64,000 bases of DNA from Phaseolus vulgaris (lineage: Eukaryota; Streptophyta; Magnoliopsida; Fabales; Fabaceae): the NCBI RefSeq assembly GCF_000499845.2, contig NC_023750.2:14563141-14627140 (forward strand), written 5' to 3'. The position numbers and the translations under genes are program-made. Positions 44,987 to 58,018 of the stretch are shown here, in pieces (position 1 is the first letter of the stretch; the number at the start of each line of letters is the position of its first letter). The notes beneath the pieces were generated by a model. It was not told the DNA's origin and did no database searches. It was given only the letters and a program-made list of their open reading frames with translations.

Positions 44987-45733
44987 TGGAGGAGGGCCCA
45001 AGCTCACCACACGATGAAAGCCAAGCCTCCAAGACTAGACGGTCTAGCCTATGATGAGGAGCGTCTAGACTCAAAAAGGAGCGTCTAGCCCATGAAGAGG
45101 AGCGTCTAGGCCATTATGAGGAGCGGCTACATAAGGAGCGTCTAGGCCATGATGAGGATTCCTTCTAGACCGTCTAGCTTCACATACACATGGGTCAAAG
45201 CTACGGTTTTGGGAAGAGAAGACCATTTTGTAATTGTTACATAAAGGCCCATTAGGGGTGCTTAGTAATTAGAGTAGTGTAGAAAGCATTTTTTTTTGTG
45301 AACATTCTAGAAAGACCATGGAGGGGGTGAGCATAAAAACTAGACACACCCCTCCCCATGTGCTCATTTGTGCACCCATGTGCCATGTGCACCCATGTGC
45401 TTCACATTTACATTTCATTTGGCTAGCATTAGGGTTGCATTATGGTCCTCCTTAGCCTATAAAAGGAGGAACCTACACCTTGTATTTTCAAGTTTAATTG
45501 AGTAAGGTTATGCTGCCATTTTTGTGCACAAGCTTTACTTCTCCTAGAAATCTAGGCTCTAAACTTCAATCCTTTCACCCTCTCCCTTGAGCTGGCCGAA
45601 CCACTCAAACACCATACTCATCATGCACCTACAAGACCAACACAACTCCTAGGAGGGTCTTGATCATCTCACCCATTGCTTCCGCACCTTGTTTTCTACT
45701 TTGATTCAAGAAGAACACATGAAAATGCCATCA
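44984..45733 (+). repeat. E3 3' LTR (mosaic)
   Basis: 750 bp, pairs with 40559-41308; TATA box TATAAAAG at 45458-45465. Confidence 0.92.
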
Positions 45734-46345
45734 CAACTAGCTGGTTATGCGACTTTGTTACATGGTTGGATTTGTGAGCATTTCCTGTCTATAGGCATAG
45801 GACGTGTGCAGTCACAGTATTCTGAAGAGAAACCCATTAGAGAATGTATGAACCAAGAAAAGTTACTTCAATTTCTGTTATCCGATTGCAACTAGATATA
45901 GTGACACCAGCTTGCATTCGGTTTTCCCCATACAACGAGCACAAGGAAGAACGTCTATTTTGAATGGATATCGTTATTCTTTGGTTATTTGAGGCTTGGA
46001 AATTGGAGATAATTGCAATTGCCGGAACGTGTTCTCCGTCAGTATGGATATGTGCAGATGATCCTTCAACACCCATCTGCAGTTAAAGATGGCGACCTGA
46101 CTACGAATGAAGTGGACCGTCGATGGTTACATTTCAATTATTGTCATGTACGATATGGACGTAGCACGTTATCTTGGTGCCCGCGTTCAACAATATATGG
46201 AGTGGTTTCGATCGATGTCACATCCATACGTCATTGACATGGTTGAGGATGACTGTCCTGTAATATACTCTCAGAAGCATTTGCCCACGGACCAGTTGCA
46301 ACACATCCTCAAGAGACACATCCTGCTCTGGTATGCATGAACCAT
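45734..46345 (+). pseudogene. PMD copy 2, 3' part
   Basis: After the CAACT duplication the PMD frame resumes as QLAGYATLLHGWICEHFLSI, the central PMD block. Later pieces are RVLRQYGYVQMI, VDRRW, DVARYLGARVQQYMEWFRSM and HPYV, in changing frames, ending near LKRHILLWYA. The sequence ATGAACCATTAATAACATTT after it is shared with the 3' end of copy 1 (minus, near 25680). Pieces 34140-34914, 40044-40558 and 45734-46345 are one gene split by E2 and E3. Confidence 0.82.
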
Positions 46346-47220
46346 TAATAACATTTTCATTTGTGTTAATTCATTAATAATCATCAATCCGGTATACAAC
46401 CCCATATCTTATTTCGACTAATGGATTGTACAAGCTGGTATTCAAATACAAAAAAAAAGAGGTGTACGGACTAGCCAATCCAGTATGTATAATCAAAACG
46501 AAAAAAAAAAAACAAAAACGATGATAAAAAACCACCACAGAACTCACTGCAACTAACCTTCACCACCTTCAACAACCGCCTACGACCACAACCACCCACA
46601 AAGAACAGTCAAAAGCCTAAAATATATTGTCAAGGATATATTTAACATTTCAAAATTATGTGGTGTAGGAAGGAGCAATAGAGGTGCAGGGAGAATTTGC
46701 CAATTTCAATGGGTAGCAACAATATAGACATCTTCATGGTAAATGCAATCATTGTGATATCAAGTTTAGAATCACGGTAGAAATGAGAGAAAAATGAATT
46801 AAAATCTAAGAATTATACTGAATAAAAAATTTATGATACAAACAAAGACAATGTAGCTTATATAGAAGAGATTTATTACTCGTTTGTCCAACCAATATAC
46901 CAATCTCTAAAGCTAACCATACAACAATATGATATATACCATTTATTCATCATTGTAGTACAATTCCTGACTCGGATTTATTACAGTGATGATTATTATG
47001 CATTTACAAAACAAGGTAGTTTGTTACCAAGGTCAAAATTTTATCATATGTGTAGTTGTGTATGCAGGCAAGATTTCACCTATATATAGGGGATTCACAT
47101 ATATAGAGGTTAATAAAAGTTTATAGAAAGTGTGGTTTTAAGAGGGATTCATCTAACATGCCCTTTGTATATAAGTTACCTATTAGCATTGAATGATAAT
47201 TTGAATTCATTGGTGCAGCT
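46346..47220. other. Spacer; 3' flank of the nitroreductase gene
   Basis: No gene. The stretch just left of 47221 would hold the minus-strand gene's 3' untranslated region and polyadenylation site. A-rich runs occur near 46450 and 46500. Confidence 0.5.
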
Positions 47221-50200
47221 TTAAGCATCAACATCAGGGCCTGGATATGTGGGTAAACTCATTATACGTTTGTCTAAGACAGGACTTCCAACAGTAAAAT
47301 GATAGAGGCTCTGGAATGTTGACCCTTTTAAGCCAAGGAGCTGATGAACTGCAAAAAAAACACAAGATTTTCAATAATTGTACTAATTCCAGATTGCAAG
47401 TACAGTACAAGCAAGTTTTTCACAATTTAGGTTTGTTAAGAGTATAGACTTTAATTGCATTAGTACAGAACATTTCTCCTGTAGTCCCTTGATTAAGCAT
47501 ACAAGTGTCGAACAAAATAACATTTAAAATTCAAGATAATTCATCCTTAACATCATTTTCAGATCTTTCCTTCTCCTCTATAACCAAATTTGTGAGCCAA
47601 AACAGGTGCTTAACTCACCTTCCAATATCTGCCAACACTTAATACTTGTTAAAGATTATGTCTCCATAAGTCAATTGCTGGATAAAGTAGGAAATAAGAG
47701 GGTCCTAGAATCTGGTTCCCCGTCTAAAAAGTACAATCACTTCTCTATCAATTAAAAATTCCTTTCATTGCTCAATAATTCAATTCAATTACTATATAGA
47801 GTGAGAACTCGGGATCCCAGAATCTGGTTCACCATCTGAAAGAACTGTGAAACACATACCATGCTAGTAACTGAATGTCGAAAAGGCATAGCCAGAAGAA
47901 ACCAGATACCAGGGACAATAGCTATAAATATGGTTAATCTTCACAGCCTTTCAAAGACTCAATCTTTCAACAATAAAAGGCTTATAGGATGGATTTGGAT
48001 TTGATGAGTTAATTAACCAATCACATATTATGTGTCATTGAGTTAACATGTGACTGGCTTATCGACCAAGATCATAAGGTTTAGATTCCACAGGTAGACC
48101 TTAACATACAAGGATCAGAAGAAATCCATGTTGAAAATTCTCTCTGCAATCAAGATTTTTCTAAGTTATCTATACGATTGTGGTTCTGCTCCAGTCATAG
48201 AATGATTATCTCGATATTAATTTACTTATGGGTCAAAGGAGGGAATAAATCATACTGTATATTGGATTAGTTGCACTTTTTGCTTCTTTATTTTGGACTA
48301 CCTTGATTCCACTCTCCTAAGATTTTTTAAAGTCTAAAAATTAATCAAATCTGAACCTGCCATCAATTTTCTTTTACATAAACTGTTAGGCAGGGAAGTA
48401 ATGAAAGGGTTTGGAAAGTGTATTATAGGAAGAAATCTAAAAATCAAAGTAGTTAAATTATTAGTCTATATATTATTATCTTGTGGGATGTTGAGATAAG
48501 TAAGAGTTTTAGTTGTTGTGACAGGGAATGCCTTGTGTGAAAGGAAGAGATTTCCTTTGTAAGCTGAAGTTTATGTTCAGAGTTGACAATTGCTGAAATA
48601 ATATAGAAGAAGGTTCTTATTCTACGTTTTTCTTTATCTTGTTCTTTAATCTTTGAAGAGACACATAACATAAACCATCAAATTATTGTTTTCTATCCCA
48701 ACATCAAGAACGATTGTACTTCAATGAATATCTTTAGGAACCTTGATGCAGTTTCTATCTAATTGTAGTACCGTGTCCTAAATTCAAATTTAAAATATAA
48801 GTTCAACTCAATGTTAAATGAGAAATGGTTGTATAAAAGGAAGTACAGAAACTAAAACTTTAATACATGTCAGCATAATGGAACATTGAGGAAGGATGCG
48901 AAATTATCAACACTTGCCTGATGTGAAAAATGCAAATAATGCTTCGGTATTAAATACTTTCCTATAGAATTCAGGATAATCACTTATATTCGCAAGGGCT
49001 CAGAAGAAAAGACAATAACCAAAAATAACTGCCACCAGATCAAAGTTCTCAAAGCAGTGGTGAACAAAGAATCATACCAGGGTCATCAAAGAAGCAACCA
49101 ATTCCAGTTGCTGAGATACCAATAGCATGTGCTTCGAGGTACAACACCTGTCCAAGGACTCCAGTCTCCCAAAATAAACGTGGATACATCCAGACATTCT
49201 TCTCACACAAAGTAGGTTCCATACGGGCCAACATACCAAGGCTGAAGCATCCATCACTTGCAATGTCCTGCAATAACGTGTTACATTTTTAGAACAGGAT
49301 ATACAATATTCACTGATTATCAGTTCAGATTCTAAATAGAAATAAGACTGATATTAGTGTTATATAACTAATGGTATAATATCATTGTACGTTAGAGATA
49401 TTGATAGATAGAATATATCAAAAGCTAAATCATTTCTGTAACTCAACCAATAGATCTTAAGATAATAAAGCAAGAAAATAAGTCAAAGCTTTGATACCCG
49501 CAAACTCAAATTCCAAACATTGAAGCTATTAAAAATAAACAACAGTTTGTTCACTTATTCAATGGTAGAGACAAAACTACCAGACTGAAAGTATGTGAGA
49601 ATTGTGAAATGGATGGATATATTATTACTATATACGAACCAAGTAAACTGTGTTTCAATAATAATTCCTGCTTAAAAGCAAAATCCAAATTTAACACACC
49701 TATCTATTAAAAACAGCAGCATAAACCCTCACTCTCATTGTAATAAAGACATCTTTCATCTCCTCAATGACTGTGTTTCATTTCACAATCTAACTAGACA
49801 ACTATTTGATCATGTACAACATAATTCACAGACTCTAAGAAACTCCATAAAGCAATGCAAAATTTAAAAGGCGTTTAGGCAATCACCAATTCCCACATAC
49901 CTGGTGGCACGAAAGCTTCTTGGCAAGCGGCCGGCAATCAGATCTAAGCAGTTCATACAGTGGAAGCTCATCTGGACAGCCCTCGGGTTTGGTCCACAAA
50001 AAGTCAGGTAGCATAGCTTTCTTCAGTTCATCGAAATTGTTTTCATTCCTCACCAAGAAATACAATCCTTGAGGCAATCCCACCACTCTATGAACAAACA
50101 AAGCAGCATGCACCTCAACATCCCACGGAAGAGCCCGGAATGGCAATGCCAGCTGCCTCCTTTGCCTCCCTCCACTCTGGCAACCTGAAGGAAGACAGTG

Positions 50201-52035
50201 CAACAGAATCTGATAAAATGCATCTCTCTCAATTTCAGTAACTCCATCCATATCGACAGCACTCCTTCGATTCCTAACAACTTCCCTCACAGTTAACCCG
50301 TTATACAAACCCTCCCCACAAACACCACTCCTCTGAAACGGCTCAACCGAGAACTTATCCCCCAATGTCAAAGGCTTTTTCACAGCCTCAGCAGTCCTAT
50401 AAATAACATCCCAACACACATGCTCTTTGCTAAGGGAATTAGGTTTCCCCTTCCAATCCAACTTATCAAACCCCAATATAGCTTCACTTAATTCCTTCCA
50501 GTTAACATCAAACCCACCAACCCCACTCGGATAAACCAGCATCACACAATCAGGATGCTCAAACTCAATTTCTGGAATCTTCCCTCTAACAGCACGCGAC
50601 GGAATCTCAAAATCAGGGAAAACATGAAGCCCCATGAGACTCTTCAACTCCTCACACCCCAAGGAATCCAAAACCTTCACATCCCAACCAAGACCCGCAG
50701 CAGCCATGGCAACTGCCCCAATGGCGTGACCAACATCATGGTTACAGTACCTGAATCGAATAAACCATCAATTTCATCCCTAAATTATTATTCTCTCGTA
50801 AGTGACTCTTAATGTAATAAAACTACTTAGGCAACTACTGAAGTACAAAATATTCATCAGTTCAGTCCCTAAGTTAATGAAAATTTTCTTTTCTAAATAA
50901 ATTTCTCCATAAATACTTATAGAAAAAGAAATAACAGAAAAGTGAATTAATTTTCTCCATGATCCACAAGTTCAAATCAACATCAACTCTTAGAGAAGCT
51001 AAATGAAGAGAGTTCCTATCCTATAGATTAGCACATGCATAAACTATTTCAAGCTTATGAAAAAAGATAATTTTTTTATAATTCCCTTCTCATAGAAGTT
51101 CTTGCTAAAATGATTATCCAAACAACATCTTAACAAAGTTGGATGACAAACTTAAACAATGTTTTAATACTTAAATGACCACTCGACATAATTTGTAATA
51201 TTTATAGCACTACTACTTAAACATTTGTGTATCCTTGAGAAAGGGGGGTAATTTAAGCACAAAACTGGTAGTACCTGAACGCGCGTTCCCCGTACTTCCA
51301 AGCCTCACGCCAGAAAACCGAGGACAACCCAACAAGGAACGAATTGGGTGGAAAATACTTGGGGAAAAACCCAGATGGGATTTGGGCTCTGAGTTCCAAA
51401 GCATGCTCCTTAGGGGCATAATGAGCGACAAAAGCGGAATCAGAGATAGAGGGTATGGGTGGGGCAACGATGTAGGCTTCAGTGGGATGCAAATTGCCGC
51501 TACTGGGGTTAACCCTGAGGGACCAAGTGGAGAAGCTGGTGGTTTTCCAGGCGGAGAGGGCGAGGGAGTCGAAGAGGAACTGGGAAACGGTGGATTGGGA
51601 AATGGGGTGGGGAGAGGGGAGAGAAAGGAAGAGAGAGTGGTAGAGTGGTGGTAGATATGGTGGTTGTGGGTGGAGAAGAGAGATGAGAGGGGAGGAGAGG
51701 TATCTACGAAATGGGTTGGGCTGGTTGGCCCAGTCGAGGCCGTGGGGCCCACGGGCGAAATGGTTGAAGTTGTGCTTGGTTTGGTTGTGGTATTTGAGGA
51801 CGTGGGAGAGTTTGTGTTGGTTGAGGTTGTTTTGAGGATGTTCTTGGGGGGTGGATGATGTGGAAGGAGAAGATGAAGATGGAGAAGATGGTGAAGAAGA
51901 GAATGAGCCCATCATAGCATGGGATTGGAATGGAGGGTGGGAGAATGAAGGAATGAAAGGGGTTGAAGGAAGAAAATGGAGAAGTAATGGTGGTGGTGGG
52001 GTGGTGAGGGTTCTGAGAGGGTGAGGTGCTAGCAT
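47221..52035 (-). CDS. SagB-type nitroreductase-domain protein, 4 exons, 642 residues
   Basis: Exons (minus): 52035-51275, 50750-49901, 49267-49078, 47348-47221. Introns are GT-AG (donors CAG|GTACTA, CAG|GTATGT, CTG|GTATGA; acceptors ATTCAG, ATTGCAG, TTTTGCAG). The exons sum to 1929 nt with one open frame. Residues 1-60 are Pro/Ser-rich and poor in acids, like a plastid transit peptide. Residues 174-190 (NPSSGNLHPTEAYIV) match the FMN-binding pattern of nitroreductases, and YCNHDVGHAIGAVAMAAAGL follows at the exon 1/2 join. A second nitroreductase-like half begins near residue 405 (LTVREVVRNRRS) and ends with GVLGQVLYLEAHAIGISATG and FFDDPVHQLLGLKG. Two tandem halves suggest a fused flavin oxidoreductase; substrate unknown. 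This is the only intact host gene seen. An upstream start is not excluded. Confidence 0.9.
47349..49077 (-). other. Intron 3 of the nitroreductase gene
   Basis: 1729 bp, AT-rich, no nested gene or element recognised. The minus-strand frame at 48453-48671 has no domain. Introns 1 (50751-51274) and 2 (49268-49900) are likewise plain. Confidence 0.8.
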
Positions 52036-53839
52036 CTTTTAAAAGGTGAGAGTGAGGGAGAAAGATTGGAATGAAATAAATGTCTTCAAAGGAACTTCAT
52101 TCTAGAGTTTCCACTACTTCTAGAGAGTCTCTTTCTGTGCTTTGCTTGTCCAAATTAGTTGGGAAGAATAAAAAATTAAAATGAAATCAATTAACGAAGG
52201 TAATTAGTGAAAGAGGAAATGGAGCAGGAGGAGAAGGGGGTGCACGAAGGTAAAAGAACACACCAAACCATTCTTCGACATAGAGAATTTGAGAAATTAT
52301 AAAAAGGAAAATCCCACTATTTTGTAAAATCGTCGTAGAAGAGTGAGTTGAGAAATTGTTGTCCGCGATTAGAACCAGAAAGTGGAGGTGGGAGAAGAAG
52401 CGCAAGTGGTAAGGGTTTTTTATTTAGGATTTTTATTTTTATTTTAATTTAGGAAATTTCAGTTTTTGTTTTTTCTTTGAAGAAAAAGATCTAATGCAAG
52501 ATAGATGTTCGAATAATTTACACTGAGGAACCGTCTAGCGCGAACAAGGCTAAGTAGGGTCTAATGCCATCAAGTGATAGAGTGTTTAATGTTCTTAGAG
52601 GATGAAGCATTTAAGACTACCAAAGGAGAGAGCCAGATTTTGGGAGTGTCTAATACCATTTTATTGAAATTAGAAACTTGGTGTTGTAGGGTTTATAAAT
52701 AGTGTAATGGTTGATATGACAGGTACGGTTTAAGGAAAGTGAATGTTGTCGTTTTTGTATACACAACATTTCAAATGTGTGATCTAGCATATCAAGTGGT
52801 CGCATGAAGAATCATAACATAATAACATCATTTGATCTAACCTATAGAAAAAAGACTTTTTTTTTGGTAATTTGCATATTCTATATACACTATGATATAT
52901 TTTTCAACTTTTTTGCCTTTGAAACAATGCTTCAGGTGTATGAAACACATGCCTGATTGGTACTAGTGTTTGGGACCTGTCTAAATATAACTAGGCTAGT
53001 TCTCTATATTATTTGAGACAAAATGTTTTATTTAGTTTTAGGGTCTTATTAATTTTTATGTGTTTTTCTTTGTTATTTATACATTTGTTCTAAGATTAAA
53101 GATTAACATATTTTATTGATGGTTTTTTTTTTGTTTGTTTGGAGAGGATGGATTAGAAATAGGAAGGAGAGAATTTAATTTATCAATACTTTTGCACTCT
53201 CTTTATCTCTCCTCATTTTATATTTCCTCAACTATAACTTTTACTTTATTTCTCACCTATTTCCACTCATCTTTTTAATTTCTATCTATCATATTTCTCT
53301 AGTCTCTCTACTGAACAAGACATAAAGGCAATCAATGCTATGAAATAGGGAACTATAATTTTAAATTAAAGAGGAAATTATTTATATTTCTTGCTCGTTT
53401 TGAAGTGTGAATGATTTATTATAGAAGTTGACAATGTTATTCAACTTGTAAATGAACTTTAGATATTGATGCTATTTGTGTGAATGCAGTCAGTTAATAA
53501 CTCTTTACGCTCAGAGAAGGGTTAACATATGGAATTTGTGGCTTACAACTAACTTTTTGTTGTTATGCATTCAAATAATAACAAAGATATTGTATCATAT
53601 GGCAAGGTTTTCCTTTTGATAATTATATTATTGTTTCACCTATCAGAATTTTGTTGTGTTGTTATTATTTTATTATTACTATTATAATCTACGTTGTTAA
53701 AGTTTACTAGTTTGGGTCCTATGGAGTTCTATTCCCTCAAAAATACTTTGATAATTCTTAATGTTATTTAGAATTTGGAAATTGTTGGTTTGAATTGTAG
53801 TTATAATGGCAAGCTTAATTGGATGAGTGATAGATCTAA
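52036..53839. other. Upstream region of the nitroreductase gene, then spacer
   Basis: The first few hundred bases should carry the gene's minus-strand promoter and leader. No unambiguous TATA box was found; the G/A-rich plus strand (CT-rich on the coding strand) is leader-like. At 52530-52680 are CCGTCTAGCGCG and GTCTAATGCC words reminiscent of the LTR minisatellite. No other gene is supported. Confidence 0.45.
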
Positions 53840-54451
53840 GGCTTTGTTTGGATTAGAGAGTGGAAAGGAGGGAGTGGATTTCAGATGATTTGAAGGGTAA
53901 GTGTGAAGAAAGTGAGGTTGTTTGGATTAAGGTAAATAAAGTAGAAAGTGTAGAGAAAGTTTATGAAAGTTTGTGAGTGATGGAATAGATGTGATTGGAA
54001 TTATATTTTTTAATTGATAAAATTATAAATTTACAAATTTGCTTTTATATTTAAAAATTATTAAAAAATTAATTGGATTGATTTATTTATAAATTAAATA
54101 ACTTTATTATTTTTATCTTTATTTTTATAATTAATATAATTATTATATAATTATTTTTATTTAAAAATAATTCATTATTATTTATATTTATTCTTATAAA
54201 TAATTAATTATATTATTTTTATATTTGAATTACAATCTTATTTTAAATAAAAATAATAATAATTTTAGTTTAAAATAAAAAAAAAACTAACCTAAAGTAA
54301 CTTTCGTTCCAATTCTCTCTTACCACGCGAAGAAAGTTTTAAATAATTTTTTTTTTTCGTTTTTCATGTTTTATATTATTTAATACTTTATTTTTTTTTT
54401 CCCCACAAACAGTAAATCTTTTCCTTTCTGCTCCCATAAACAAACGGAGCC
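53840..54451. mobile_element. Tourist-like (PIF/Harbinger) MITE, 612 bp
   Basis: Begins GGCTTTGTTTGG and ends CAAACGGAGCC, imperfect inverted termini of the GGSYYYGTTTGG kind. It is flanked by TAA at 53837-53839 and TAA at 54452-54454, the 3-bp duplication of PIF/Harbinger elements. The interior is AT-rich and non-coding. Confidence 0.75.
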
Positions 54452-56005
54452 TAAAAGTTTAGTTATAGGATAATGAATAGTTATTTTATGCAAGTAAAAG
54501 TTGAAGCAATAAATTTATTTTAATATAAAAGTTGTAATATAATTAAAGTTCGTAATAAGTTAATATACTTAAATATATCATTTTTTTTAATTTGTAGTAA
54601 GAAATTTGAATTGTGAAATAAGATGGCTTTTTATTACTGATTATTTATTTTGAAATTTGGAGATGAAGACAAAAGGAAGTAAATGAAGTGATAACCAATT
54701 AAGAAATTGAAATATGTATGCAAAAAGGTAGTTTCAAATGGTTGAGGAGGGAGAATATTTTTGGTTAATTACAGAGATAGTATGTAAAATTTACATCCAA
54801 AAATAAATAATATTAAAATGTTTAATTGAGAAAATAAATGAGTGAGTATAGGAATGAATGTATTCGGTCAATATTTATATTCAGAATTAATTTTTTACTA
54901 TAATATAAATTATAAAGGTAATTTATACATCAATAATTAAAATATATTAGTTATAAGTTTGTGTTGTAGTTGCACCCCCACACAATCAATTTTTATCCAT
55001 CCCCACAAAATGTTTGTCTCAACATTTGTTATAATTGAAAATAATGGTCTATAAAAAGAAAAGAAAATTACAATAGTTATGTACTAATTTGAAGTTTGAT
55101 TAATATAAAAATGTGATATTGTGCTTCTTGACCGTGATTTAGTCTTGAAAGTATGCAACACTCTTATTATTGTTGGTTGAGGTGTAATAAGCGTCTTTTT
55201 AGCATATTCTTGTTAATGTTTTCCTATTGTATGGTTCCATTTGTCTTCTGGTGGTGTGAGTTCATAAATATCACCAACAAACATCAGATTAAGTATTTTG
55301 GTTTTCAATTTAGTGAGATACTATTATTTTTTTTTAATAGTTAGTACACTTTTTTCAAACAGTCACATATACTTCATTTTGGATATTTTGTACATTTTTT
55401 CAAACAATCAAATTTATGTGTAACCATACTTTTTCTTTGTTGTTATAGAGCATTGCTTGCAAATATGATGAGCTTTTAAAGATTCAAGAAGTGGGATCTG
55501 GAGTTATGCGAAAGATTATTTATTTAGTTTTTATGTCATTCAGTTGAAAATTTTATTGTGAAACTTGGAGATGCAAGAGTGAAAAAAGTGCAACAAAATG
55601 TCTAAAATTTTATTATTGCAGCATAACATATAGATGAGATTTGCCTGATTTGTTGATAATATGATGTCATGTTGAAAATTTTATGAGAGAAAAGTTTTGT
55701 GTGTAAATTAAAACATGAATAAACATACAATTGAACACATACAATAATGTTCACATACAAATCTTATCATATCATGATTCTCACACAATCATACAATGAG
55801 GAAGGAATAGACACTTACCTTGATCCATGAGTGATCCCACTTGAGCAGTTACTTTATCACCTTTGACTCAATCTATCTCTTAGCAATTTCGTTCTTGTCA
55901 CACACTTTCGTGATGGTTAACAGTGAGACAACTATTATTTGTAGAGACAGAACCCTATAGCCTTTAGTTCCCAATCTCCATCAGATGTCAGTTTTCATTA
56001 GGTAT

Positions 56006-56041
<36 letters not shown>

Positions 56042-56410
56042 TAACCAATGGATCTTTTATTCTATTATTATTATTAAATCATATTTGGGCACAAAGCCCA
56101 AACTCTAAGTCATGTGAGTCACTTTATAGAAATTAATTTACATAATTTCTTACATTGTGAGGTAGTGTCAATTGAACGCCATATTTGAGTCAAGTTAGTT
56201 TAACTTTCTAAAGTATATTTGGAACTTTTTATTTGGTTAAGTCTTATGAAATTCCTGAATGATGATGGAAATTTTGTTTGGTCCACATTAGTAATAACCA
56301 AATTTAGGAGTGGGTCCAAGGTGCATGTCAAAAAATATTTTATGATCAATTCATGAGTAATTTTTTCAGCGTCAAAAAATTAATTGTTTTCTTTTTCTTA
56401 AAACTTTTGT
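54452..56410. other. AT-rich spacer
   Basis: No gene recognised. Includes an (AT)n run at 56009-56036 and a moderately GC-richer stretch at 55790-55990 without coding potential. The plus frame at 55153-55344 has no domain. Confidence 0.5.
56009..56036. repeat. (AT)n microsatellite
   Basis: Uninterrupted AT run of about 28 bp. Confidence 0.95.
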
Positions 56411-57029
56411 TACTGACAAACTTATGTTTTAAACTTTTGATGAATATGTATAAACTAACCCAATAACTATTTTCCATTAACCACATTAAACCATTTTAAA
56501 ATTGTCAAAACATTAACTCAATTGCACTAACCATGGTTATATCAAATAATTTTATTTAATGTGAACTTAATATGTAATGAGGTTCCTCTTAATTCTCATG
56601 AATCATTTTATGCAAAATAACACTCAACTAACGACAAAATTGTACATGGATAATCATTTAAACCTAGTATCACCATTTCTTTGTGAGGATATAAATGAAT
56701 ATCCAGTTCTTTTTCACTTTATTAGTAAATTTGTTGCAACTCCAAAGAAGGAATTGTTTCCCCATCCGAGACCTTTATAACTAACAAACTTAGTAAACGT
56801 TCTAAACATTTTATGCATATACATAAACTAACACACAATTATTCACATAATGGGATACAACTAACCACCTAAGCTTAACATTAAACAACATCTTTAGAAC
56901 TTTCAAGACATTAACTCATCTTCACCAACAATTATAAAAAAAAATAAAAATTATGTAATGTGAACTTCATATGTAATGAGATTGGTTTGAATCTACATGA
57001 ATATTTTGTGTGCATATCAACACATACAA
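56411..57029. repeat. Two diverged direct copies of a ~220-250-bp unit
   Basis: Copy A is about 56411-56632 and copy B about 56777-57029. Shared ordered blocks are TATAAACTAAC/CATAAACTAAC, AACCACMT, CATTAACTCA, TAATGTGAACTT and ATATGTAATGAG. Non-coding. Confidence 0.6.
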
Positions 57030-58018
57030 CTGATTGAGGGAGCCTTATTTATGAATATTTGGTAGGTAGTTTGTGTCGCGCGTTGTTCATAAATATTTAC
57101 AGTTACACTTGCCTACAACTTTTTAGTTACACTCTTTCAACTTATGATGCTTAACATATATTTATTCAAACATGATACCCTATTGATTTTCCATTTGGAA
57201 GTCTAGGGATTTATATATCCTAATATTTGCAGCAATATCTCATCAATTTTGTAGGAGTTAGTTGTTATGATTGTAAATTTGAAAAATGTTATGATGTTAG
57301 CAACAAATCATATGACTTCTATTAATGTTGTTATGAATACAATACATAAATATTATATTTTACTTATTTAACCCGTTCCCCTTTTTATTTTGTTATACAA
57401 CCTTGTTTAATAGGCTTTGCCAGTGGTGAACAAAGATTCTTTTTGTGAGAAGGGTGCATGATGGCAAGTAGCTTCTACCTTTATTTTCATCAATGCATAG
57501 AAATACTTACATTCTTATTTAGCTTTTCTCCATATGAATTTTGAAAACTTTAGAAAAGATAACTATGATGTTGTCCCATGACTTAGAGATGATGGATATT
57601 TTGATAATGACTCTAGTAGCCATAGTGGGTATATCTTTAAAATTCACACTTTGTGATAATCAATGTTTTTCTTGGTCACTTAAATTACATGTGTATTGTC
57701 ATGATTTTGTCCCCTTCAGGGGCTCACATGAAGCTCATTAGTTCTCAATTGGTTGGTGTCTTTCCTCACCCCCTTGCTAGTTATATTAATTTTAGAAGGT
57801 TTGAAATTATTTTTCACCAGAAATTAAAGTTTTAGCTCATATCCTCCGTTAATTATTCAAACTTGTGCAAGTACTAGAATTAGAGGAAACAAACATTTGT
57901 TTTGGAGTCACACATAACTAAAGTCAACCAAATAGTCATTGTTTGTTGTTCATTGTTATTTGACCAGCAGATCCATGCAAATTAATGTGTGGGTATCCTA
58001 ACTAATTGGATTTTGTGT
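57030..58018. other. Spacer, no gene recognised
   Basis: Short frames at 57541-57835 lack domains. I looked for Ty1/copia RT or RNase H sequence, which should precede the transposon-protein ORF at 58395 if a whole element were present, and saw none. Confidence 0.5.

Larger units (their letters stand above)
40559..45733 (+). mobile_element. E3: RT-less Ty3/gypsy element with hybrid LTR, inserted in PMD copy 2
   Basis: 5175 bp, flanked by CAACT (40554-40558 and 45734-45738). The LTRs of 750 bp differ at about 7 sites. It has the same organisation as E2 but lies in the opposite orientation, 515 bp away. The leader, gag start and protease/integrase remnant are nearly identical to E2 in places. 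Confidence 0.92.

Noticed and set aside
51213..51752. Overlapping frames on both strands in the 51.2-51.9 kb GC-rich stretch
   Set aside because: They are shadows of nitroreductase exon 1, which has defined splice sites and family similarity.
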